From positions 1 to 12,193 of the forward strand of contig DWUW01000173.1 in NCBI GenBank assembly GCA_019120525.1: a DNA stretch of 12,193 nt. The letters run 5' to 3'. The notes under the pieces are model-generated. The model had not been told where the DNA came from. It did not search any database and saw only the letters and a program-made list of their open reading frames with translations. A program made the translations under genes and the position numbers. Position 1 is the stretch's first letter, and the number at the start of each line of letters is the position of its first letter. This document shows, piece by piece, positions 7,316 to 12,193 of the stretch. The stretch is from Candidatus Eisenbergiella stercorigallinarum (lineage in GTDB: Bacteria; Bacillota; Clostridia; Lachnospirales; Lachnospiraceae).

Positions 7316-7973
7316 CCGGCATCATCTCCTCATCCATAATCTGCAAGATATAAATATCTCCCTTCCGCCGTCCATTACGTTCCACATTGAAATACTCCCT
7401 CCGGGCTGTCCGGTCACGCCTCATTTTTCTCGCATACCATTCCGCGCTTTCCGCTATTTCGTAACCGGTAAAACGGATTCTCTCAAAGGCGGATCTGCTT
7501 TTCAAAACGAACTGCTCTCCAAGCTTTCCCAGATGCATCGCACGATTCAGCTGTCGAATGGAAATTGTGCCGTTCAGGAAATCCTGGGCAAACGAAAAAT
7601 AACTGTCATCCGCACGGTAACCGATGATCGCGTCGCTGCTTCCGTAATCAATGGAAAAATTTCTCAAAATATATTCCCTGGCTTCCAAAGCCAGCCCGGA
7701 GGGCACATCGAACTCCCGATTCCGCAAAAGTACCGCCAGCCAGTTCAGAATGCAATACCGTTCCTCATTCAGATTGAGAATCTTCAATCCGGAACAGTCC
7801 AGCTCATAGCAGTTCGCATATCCGCTGCATTCTCTGCCGACGCCCCACTCCTTTGCCATCTCAAGACTTTCCGTGCAGTAAAAGCCCAATCCGTAATCAT
7901 TATAAGGTTTTCCATATCCAAATACAGGCTTCTCTATGATTCTGGAGGAGCCATGATAGAGTTTTTTTAACAT
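7296..7973 (-). CDS. DUF3990-like protein, probable ADP-ribosyltransferase-fold toxin
   Basis: This 225-residue protein begins MLKKLYHGSS and continues with NDYGLGFYCTES and AKEWG, the pattern of the DUF3990 family. The motifs resemble the H-Y-E class of ADP-ribosyltransferases: His7 in LYHGS, Tyr32 in GLGFYCT, and a third motif around GEQFVLKS (Glu153/Gln154). If the alignment is right, it would move ADP-ribose from NAD+ to a target in the cell, typically as a toxin. The C-terminal part is rich in Arg and Lys (RKMRRDRTARR). GGAGGG lies a few bases before the ATG at 7973. The gene is first in a two-gene unit, overlapping the Xre gene by 20 bases, with a palindrome-covered promoter directly upstream. 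The catalytic claim is motif-based only; the triad's third residue is uncertain. Confidence 0.75.
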   Translation of the reverse strand: MLKKLYHGSSRIIEKPVFGYGKPYNDYGLGFYCTESLEMAKEWGVGRECSGYANCYELDCSGLKILNLNEERYCILNWLAVLLRNREFDVPSGLALEAREYILRNFSIDYGSSDAIIGYRADDSYFSFAQDFLNGTISIRQLNRAMHLGKLGEQFVLKSRSAFERIRFTGYEIAESAEWYARKMRRDRTARREYFNVERNGRRKGDIYILQIMDEEMMPDDPRLR

Positions 7974-7991
7974 TCCTGTCCCTCCTTACAT

Positions 7992-8019
7992 CAAATATAC
8001 TCCTACAGGAGTATATTTG
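7992..8019. promoter_or_regulatory. Perfect 28-bp palindromic operator of the toxin-antitoxin unit
   Basis: The arms CAAATATACTCCT (7992-8004) and AGGAGTATATTTG (8007-8019) are perfect complements separated by only two bases. The palindrome runs from inside the -35 box to beyond the -10 box of the promoter for the DUF3990-like gene, so a dimer of the downstream Xre protein bound here would block RNA polymerase. No second copy of it was seen in the window. Confidence 0.85.
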
Positions 8020-8022
8020 CAA
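7994..8022 (-). promoter_or_regulatory. Promoter of the DUF3990-Xre unit
   Basis: On the minus strand, TTGCAA (8017-8022), a 17-base spacer and TATATT (7994-7999) make a good sigma-A promoter. Transcription would start near 7987, placing the ribosome binding site GGAGG (7981-7985) at the very 5' end of the message and leaving a leader of only about 14 bases. Confidence 0.75.
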
Positions 8023-8068
8023 GAAAAATCTGATTGTCTCAAAATATTCAAAATCCGGGAAAAAGCAT

Positions 8069-8097
8069 AAAAAGAGCCCGGGACATTTTGTCCGGGC
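8069..8097 (-). terminator. Terminator of the CNNM-HAD transcription unit
   Basis: On the minus strand, GCCCGGACA pairs with TGTCCCGGGC (one bulged base, three-base loop; 8076-8097) and is followed by TCTTTTTATG. It lies about 115 bases after the HAD phosphatase stop codon. The stretch 8098-8213 between them shows no gene or other clear element. Confidence 0.85.
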
Positions 8098-8213
8098 CAA
8101 AAATTTTGTCCATTTTCAGTTTTCATTCTTCAGCTTTTCCGAAAAACGGCCCTTTATCCGCCGTCCTTCACCTCGCCTGCCTGTATCACCAGCCGGTTTC
8201 ACCGCCCCCCGCG

Positions 8214-8996
8214 TCACAGCAGCCCCAGATATTCAAACGCCTTCTTCAGTCCATCCTCCCCGATATCCGCGGTCACATAGTCCGCGGCCTCCTTCAGCAT
8301 CGACACCGCGTTTCCCATGGCGATGCCGCATCCGGCCTCGCGCACCATCTCGTAATCGTTCATGCTGTCTCCCACCGCGGCGGTTTCTTCGACCGGGATG
8401 TCCCAGTGCTCCGCCAGCTTTTGAAGCCCATAGGCCTTGGACAGGAACACCGGGAGCACATCCGCGCCGCCCCGCTCCTCATCCATGATGGGGGCGCGAA
8501 GCAGCGGAAAATTCTCCGCGATCCGCCGCGCGGCCTCCACGGAATCATCCAGATACAGGCCGTGCATGGGGATGCCGATCAGCTCCCTGGCATCCCGCAT
8601 ACCTCCGGCATGGAGCGTCTCGTTTCCGCCCCAGCGCCCGATCTGCTTCCGGCGGTTGGAGGTATACCAGACGCCCTGATACAGGCCGCCCAGGCACAGA
8701 TCGTTTTCATAGGCGAACTCGATGACCTGCCGCTGGAGGTCAGGATCGATCCAGGTCTCCTCCAGCTCTTTTCCATCCGCCTCGATGAGAGCGCCGTTGG
8801 CGTGGATCACGCCGTCCGGACGGATTTCCTCCATGAGGGGGCGGTTCCAGGAATCGTTGAAAAACCGCCCGCTGGCCAGCACGATCTTACATCTTCCGCG
8901 GATGGCCTCCAGAGCCTGCCTGGCGCTGTCCGGGATTTTTTTCTGCTTATGGTCATAAATCGTGTTGTCGTAATCCAGGCAAATCATCCGTATCAT
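8214..8996 (-). CDS. Cof-type HAD-superfamily phosphatase
   Basis: This 260-residue member of the HAD IIB (Cof) family has phosphatases acting on sugar phosphates, nucleotides or cofactors as characterised relatives. Motif I is DYDNT, with the nucleophile Asp8 and the general acid Asp10; the usual Gly after the second Asp is Asn. Motif II is ASGR, and motif IV is GDSMNDYEM near residue 210. The large cap domain lies between motifs II and III. The start at 8996 is preceded by AAAGGA at 9-base spacing; the Met at residue 4 would be too far from it. It follows the CNNM gene by 52 bases with no terminator between, so the two are probably one operon ending at 8069-8097. The substrate cannot be read from the sequence. 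Confidence 0.88.
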   Translation of the reverse strand: MIRMICLDYDNTIYDHKQKKIPDSARQALEAIRGRCKIVLASGRFFNDSWNRPLMEEIRPDGVIHANGALIEADGKELEETWIDPDLQRQVIEFAYENDLCLGGLYQGVWYTSNRRKQIGRWGGNETLHAGGMRDARELIGIPMHGLYLDDSVEAARRIAENFPLLRAPIMDEERGGADVLPVFLSKAYGLQKLAEHWDIPVEETAAVGDSMNDYEMVREAGCGIAMGNAVSMLKEAADYVTADIGEDGLKKAFEYLGLL

Positions 8997-9048
8997 GCCG
9001 ACTGTTCCTTTCCGTATCCGTCACGCCGCGCGGCTCTTTTTCTTCGTG

Positions 9049-10449
9049 TCACGCTGATTTTTCCTTTTTATTCTGTTCTTTCCGGTTCTGGTCCTTCCGG
9101 TCCTGCTCCTCGTCTCCGTCCTCTTCCGGCTCCTCGGGAGGCAGCTTCTTAATCAGCGCTTCCTCGATCCTTCTGTCCTCGATCTTTTCCACATGGATAT
9201 CCAGGCCGTTCACCTGTACGTCGAACTGGCTGCCGTCCGCAGGGATGGTGTGCAGGCAGCTGAAGATCATGCCGCCTACCGTATCATAATCCTCGTCCTC
9301 AGGGATCTCCATGTCCAGCGCTTCCGCCAGCTCGTCGATGAAAACGCTGCCAGTCACGCGCCACAGGTTATCGCCCAGCTTCTCCATCTCGGGGGATTCC
9401 GCAGGATCGAACTCGTCGTAAATGTTTCCGACGATCTCCTCCAGCAGATCCTCAATGGTGATGATGCCCGCCGTCTGGCCGTACTCGTCGATCACGATGG
9501 CAATGTGGATCTTTTTGGTCTGCATGTCGCGGAACAGATCGTCCGCATGGATGCTCTCAGGCACAAAGTAAGGTGTTCTTAACAGCTCCTTCAGGCTGCG
9601 GGGATGCTCCGCTCCCCTCTCCAGCAGGAAGTCTCTGGCGTTCAGGGTACCCACGATATCGTTGATATCCTCGTCATATACCGGGTAACGGGAAAGTCCG
9701 GTCTCCCGGATGGTATGTATGATCTCCTCAGCTGTGGCATCAAGGGAAAAGGCAACCACATCCGCCGTTCTGGTCATGGCCTCTCTCACGGAAATATCGT
9801 CGAAGCGGAACACGTTCTCGATCCACTCCTGCTCCTCCTGGTCGATGGTGCCCTTCTGGCCGCCCAGGTCGATCATCATGCGAATCTCTTCCTCCGTCAC
9901 GGTTTCTTCTTCCGCCTCAACCTTCAGGCGCAGCAGCTTCAGCATACCGTTGGTGGATACGGACAGAAGCCAGATCACGGGGCGCATTACCGTCGCAACG
10001 GCAACTACCACCCGACTGGTAAAGCAGGCTACCTGGAAGGATTTCTGCATGGCGATCCGTTTGGGAACCAGCTCACCGAATACCAGCTGGAAATAGGATA
10101 AAACGAGCGTTGTAATAATCATGGCAATCGTATTCATAACGCCTGCCGGAATCATCGTCAGCCCCAGTCCATTATATACGCCGTCCACAATATATCCGGC
10201 AAAGCTGTCCGCCGCGAACGCACTGCCCAGTAATCCTGCCAGTGTGATGGCGATCTGAATGGTGGACAGGAAGGAAGAGGGCGACTCCACCATCTTCAGA
10301 AGCCGCTTTGCCCTCTTATCGCCTTCCTCTTCCATCTTCTTCAGCTTCGTCGCATTCAGGGACACAACCGCGATCTCCGTCGCCGCGAAGAACGCGTTCA
10401 GTCCGATCAGGACAACCTGCAACAATAGTTTACCAACAATAGAACCCAC
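9049..10449 (-). CDS. CNNM/CorC-type membrane protein with CBS pair
   Basis: This 466-residue membrane protein has the family's full layout. A DUF21/CNNM transmembrane domain occupies about 1-180, with hydrophobic segments near 5-32, 62-90, 100-125 and 138-165 and the signature GELVPKRIAM at 125-134. A CBS pair follows (about 215-345), then a CorC_HlyC domain (about 350-425). Relatives transport or control Mg2+, and some affect cobalt or other metal resistance; ATP-Mg binding to the CBS pair regulates them. The last 33 residues are a highly charged tail (EEPEEDGDEEQD, then Lys/Arg/Gln-rich). The start is GTG at 10449, with AAGGAGAG nine bases before it. A consensus promoter, leader ORF and terminator upstream suggest attenuation control. 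The old annotation 'hemolysin' is probably misleading. Confidence 0.92.
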   Translation of the reverse strand: MGSIVGKLLLQVVLIGLNAFFAATEIAVVSLNATKLKKMEEEGDKRAKRLLKMVESPSSFLSTIQIAITLAGLLGSAFAADSFAGYIVDGVYNGLGLTMIPAGVMNTIAMIITTLVLSYFQLVFGELVPKRIAMQKSFQVACFTSRVVVAVATVMRPVIWLLSVSTNGMLKLLRLKVEAEEETVTEEEIRMMIDLGGQKGTIDQEEQEWIENVFRFDDISVREAMTRTADVVAFSLDATAEEIIHTIRETGLSRYPVYDEDINDIVGTLNARDFLLERGAEHPRSLKELLRTPYFVPESIHADDLFRDMQTKKIHIAIVIDEYGQTAGIITIEDLLEEIVGNIYDEFDPAESPEMEKLGDNLWRVTGSVFIDELAEALDMEIPEDEDYDTVGGMIFSCLHTIPADGSQFDVQVNGLDIHVEKIEDRRIEEALIKKLPPEEPEEDGDEEQDRKDQNRKEQNKKEKSA

Positions 10450-10487
10450 GAAATTTACTCTCCTTTTCTCTTTTTCGTTCCGGTTTT

Positions 10488-10549
10488 CATGCGGACAGCC
10501 CGCGGCATAAATGCTGCTCGCTGTCCGTTACCCGTCGAATGTCCGCATG
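10488..10549 (-). repeat. Competing inverted repeats just before the CNNM gene
   Basis: The segment CATGCGGACA (10488-10497) is perfectly complementary to TGTCCGCATG (10540-10549). The overlapping segment CGGACAGC (10492-10499) is also perfectly complementary to GCTGTCCG (10520-10527). The two pairings exclude each other, so this part of the leader RNA can adopt alternative folds. Neither directly covers the ribosome binding site near 10457-10463. Confidence 0.55.
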
Positions 10550-10603
10550 TCTGTGCAGGCAGAGCCTGCCCATCCGCGCGGCCGCCCTCCGGGTTTATCG
10601 CGC

Positions 10604-10648
10604 AAAAAGGCATAGCCTGCCGTCCGTCAGGACAGGCAGACCATGCCT
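10604..10648 (-). terminator. Intrinsic terminator (attenuator) inside the CNNM leader
   Basis: On the minus strand an 18-bp stem (two G-U pairs, one bulged U, four-base UGAC loop; 10608-10648) is followed by five T (10604-10608). It begins about 145 bases after the predicted transcription start and ends 155 bases before the CNNM start codon. Its 5' arm is the last seven codons of the leader ORF, and the loop contains that ORF's UGA. Premature termination here would give an RNA of about 190 bases. Confidence 0.72.
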
Positions 10649-10710
10649 CCGTATGTTCTGTATATCATGTTATGATGGTTCGTTTCCCCGTCAGGGTCCG
10701 CGTCGCTCAT
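10627..10710 (-). CDS. 27-residue leader peptide ORF
   Basis: A minus-strand ATG at 10710 is preceded by AGAGAGGAAAGG, 5 bases away, a good ribosome binding site. The peptide starts MSDADPDGE, goes on with TNHHNMIYR, ends GGMVCLS, and stops at UGA (10627-10629). It lies wholly between the consensus promoter and the CNNM gene. Its stop is in the terminator loop, so a ribosome reaching the end would cover the terminator's 5' arm. The acidic residues around a proline at the N-terminus recall MgtL, the leader peptide of the enterobacterial Mg2+ transporter gene mgtA, where an EPDP stretch destabilises ribosomes when Mg2+ is low. Translation and the sensing role are inferred; the ORF and its placement are seen directly. 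Confidence 0.6.
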   Translation of the reverse strand: MSDADPDGETNHHNMIYRTYGGMVCLS

Positions 10711-10799
10711 GAAAACCTTTCCTCTCTGAATGCTGTCCGCCTCCCGCGCCCTTTTCGCGCTCTTTGTGCAGAACAGTCTGTAAAACAAGTGTCTTTTAC

Positions 10800-10828
10800 A
10801 TTATAATGAAAGCCCATTCTTCTGTCAA
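10800..10828 (-). promoter_or_regulatory. Perfect consensus promoter of the CNNM-HAD unit
   Basis: On the minus strand the sequence is exactly TTGACA (10823-10828), 17 bases, TATAAT (10800-10805). This is the full sigma-A consensus and predicts strong constitutive initiation. It makes sense for a gene controlled after initiation, such as by the downstream attenuator. Confidence 0.92.
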
Positions 10829-10843
10829 GAAGTGAAAAATCGC

Positions 10844-10902
10844 AAAAACGGATGATTTTATGAGAAAAATGGAGATTTCGTATATTTTCTTCATCCGCTT
10901 TT
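10844..10902 (-). terminator. Long-loop terminator of the MATE gene
   Basis: On the minus strand, AAAAGCGGATGA (10891-10902) pairs with TCATCCGTTTTT (10844-10855) through 12 bp including one G-U, and the second arm ends in a run of five T. The 35-base interior contains a weaker AGAAAAT/ATTTTTCT pairing that could extend the stem. It lies between the MATE stop codon and the promoter at 10800-10828. Confidence 0.55.
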
Positions 10903-10915
10903 CCCGCCGGTGCTC

Positions 10916-12193
10916 TTATCTGTCCTCCACGGTCACAGAACGCCCCGTCCAGACATCCTTTTTATAAAACAGAACAGAAAGCACCGCCGCGGCGATCCAG
11001 CCCACGGGCCAGGACAGCCAGATTCCCATCGTTCCGAAGAAGGGGGAAAACAGATATGCCAGCACCACGCGAAGGACCAGATCCGTAAAGGTGGCCGTCA
11101 TGAAGGCTCCCATCGCGCCCGCACCGCGCAGGACGCCGTCCACCATCAGCTTGACGGAGATCACGAAGTAGAAGGGCGACACGATCCGCAAAAACAGCAG
11201 CCCTGTCTCCATGGCGACCGTACTTCCCTCGTTCATGAACAGGGAAAGCATGATCCGTCCTCCGAAGAAAAAGGCGGCGAAAAAGGGAACCGCCAGAATC
11301 AGCGCCAGCCTGATGGAAGCGCGCAGTCCAGCCCGCACACGGTCCTGTCGCCCCGCGCCCAGGTTCTGGGCGGAAAAGCTGCTGGTTCCATTACCCAGCG
11401 TGGTGATGCTGGTGATGCAGAAGGTGTTCAGCTTAATCGCCGCGGAATAACCGGCGATGACGGAGGAGCCGTAGGAATTGATCAGCCCCTGGATGAAAAT
11501 ATTTCCCACGGAAATGAAGCTCTGCTGCAGGATGCTCGGAACGGCGATCCGGCTGATCCGCCCCAGCATGTTCCAGGAAAACAGCTCCACCCGCCCTTCC
11601 GTCCGGATGGAGGCCAGACGTTTTCGCAGCGCAAGAAGCGCCAGCACACAGGCGATGCCCTGCGCGATGAAGGTGGCCCAGGCCACGCCCGCCACATCCC
11701 AGTGGAAGACGGCGACGAAGATCAGATCCAGCACGATGTTTCCAAGCGAGGAACCGATCAGAAAATACAGGGGCGTCCTGGAATCTCCCATGGAATTGAA
11801 AATTCCGGTCGCCACATTATACAGAAAAAGGAATACGAAGCCGCCGATATAAATCCGCAGATACAGGTCGCCGTCCGCGAAAATATTTTCCGGCGTGTTG
11901 ATGGCGGTCATCATCGCCCGGCTTCCCAGAAGCCCGGCCGCCGTCAGCAGAACGGACAGCGCCGTGGAAGCGATCAGCGTAGTGTAAACCGCCGTCTTCA
12001 TTTTTTCATACCATTTCGCCCCAAAATACTGGGAGATGATGACCGAGCAGCCGATGTTGCTCCCCACCGCGATGGCCATGAAGATCATGGTGATCGGATA
12101 GGAGGCTCCCACAGCCGCCAGCGCATCCTCTCCCGCGAATTTGCCCGCGATCACGCTGTCCGCCATGTTGTAGAGCTGCTGAAAAATCACGCT
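10916..12193 (-). CDS. MATE-family efflux transporter, N-terminus cut by the right edge
   Basis: 425 residues are visible, and the frame stays open to the last base. The visible start, QQLYNMADSVIAGKFAGEDALAAVG, is the family's first-helix signature, which normally lies some 20-40 residues into the protein, so the true start is outside the window. About eleven hydrophobic segments follow. Other family-typical stretches are NIGCSVIISQYFGAK, FNSMGDSRTPLYF, INSYGSSVIAGYSAAIKLN and VDGVLRGAGAMGAFM. Members use Na+ or H+ gradients to export drugs, metabolites or other organic compounds. The substrate cannot be told from the sequence. It ends with TAA at 10916, followed by a long-loop terminator, and appears to be independent of the CNNM unit downstream. 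Confidence 0.93.
   Translation of the reverse strand, partial: SVIFQQLYNMADSVIAGKFAGEDALAAVGASYPITMIFMAIAVGSNIGCSVIISQYFGAKWYEKMKTAVYTTLIASTALSVLLTAAGLLGSRAMMTAINTPENIFADGDLYLRIYIGGFVFLFLYNVATGIFNSMGDSRTPLYFLIGSSLGNIVLDLIFVAVFHWDVAGVAWATFIAQGIACVLALLALRKRLASIRTEGRVELFSWNMLGRISRIAVPSILQQSFISVGNIFIQGLINSYGSSVIAGYSAAIKLNTFCITSITTLGNGTSSFSAQNLGAGRQDRVRAGLRASIRLALILAVPFFAAFFFGGRIMLSLFMNEGSTVAMETGLLFLRIVSPFYFVISVKLMVDGVLRGAGAMGAFMTATFTDLVLRVVLAYLFSPFFGTMGIWLSWPVGWIAAAVLSVLFYKKDVWTGRSVTVEDR

Larger units (their letters stand above)
10450..10793 (-). promoter_or_regulatory. Long structured 5' leader of the CNNM gene
   Basis: From the predicted transcription start near 10793 to the GTG at 10449 there are about 340 bases without a large gene. 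In transcript order they hold a small GCGC hairpin (around 10749-10763), the 27-codon ORF, a strong terminator-like hairpin, a GCAGGC/GCCTGC hairpin (around 10555-10569), and a region near the gene with competing inverted repeats. I compared it by eye with M-box, yybP-ykoY, NiCo and c-di-AMP riboswitches and found no convincing match. It is best described as a candidate attenuation leader of unknown class. Confidence 0.6.

Noticed and set aside
8034..9152. 372-residue plus-strand open frame across the HAD gene
   Set aside because: It runs through the HAD terminator and antisense to clear HAD motifs, with no coherent domain.
10450..10793. Known metal riboswitch (M-box, yybP-ykoY, NiCo) or c-di-AMP riboswitch in the CNNM leader
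   Set aside because: Scanning by eye for the conserved core words of these classes gave no convincing match. A covariance-model search would settle it; a high-scoring hit would overturn this rejection.
10604..10793. Small RNA gene such as 6S or SRP RNA ending at the leader terminator
   Set aside because: The SRP tetraloop region (GGUNCAGG... GGAAGCAGCC) is absent, and the ends do not pair into a 6S-like rod; the in-frame leader ORF explains the region better.
10489..10806. 105-residue plus-strand open frame in the CNNM leader
   Set aside because: It is Arg/Cys/Pro-rich with no binding site and lies antisense to a region explained by promoter, leader ORF and hairpins.

Overview
The window looks like chromosomal DNA from a Clostridia bacterium, most likely Lachnospiraceae. 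The basis is the paired glgC-glgD glycogen genes, an L-lactate dehydrogenase, a clostridial-type GH36 alpha-galactosidase, strong AGGAGG-type ribosome binding sites and T-rich intrinsic terminators. There are no tRNA or rRNA genes, insertion sequences or CRISPR arrays. Nearly all genes after position 2600 are on the minus strand.

Layout. Positions 1-36 hold the first codons of a divergent minus-strand gene that leaves the window. The plus-strand glgC-glgD operon (237-2584) makes ADP-glucose for glycogen synthesis and meets the minus-strand ldh (2684-3682) at a shared bidirectional terminator. Upstream of ldh come the alpha-galactosidase gene (3906-6140) with its own terminator, and a short HPr-fold gene (6293-6541) that keeps the regulatory serine region but has lost the phospho-accepting histidine. 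Both lie in a sugar-metabolism context.

Positions 6674-8022 form a compact, AT-richer island. It has two genes overlapping by 20 bases: a DUF3990-like protein with ADP-ribosyltransferase-type motifs, then a protein with a C-terminal Xre helix-turn-helix. In front of them a perfect 28-bp palindrome lies inside the promoter. This has the design of an autoregulated toxin-antitoxin type module.

Positions 8069-10828 form one transcription unit: a CNNM/CorC-type membrane protein (9049-10449), then a Cof-type HAD phosphatase (8214-8996), then a terminator. Its promoter is a perfect TTGACA-17-TATAAT. The roughly 340-base leader contains a 27-codon ORF with its own ribosome binding site. That ORF begins MSDADPDGE, and its stop codon lies exactly in the loop of a very strong intrinsic terminator. 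This looks like translation-coupled attenuation of an ion-transport gene and is the most interesting signal here. A MATE-family efflux gene, cut by the right edge, fills 10916-12193.
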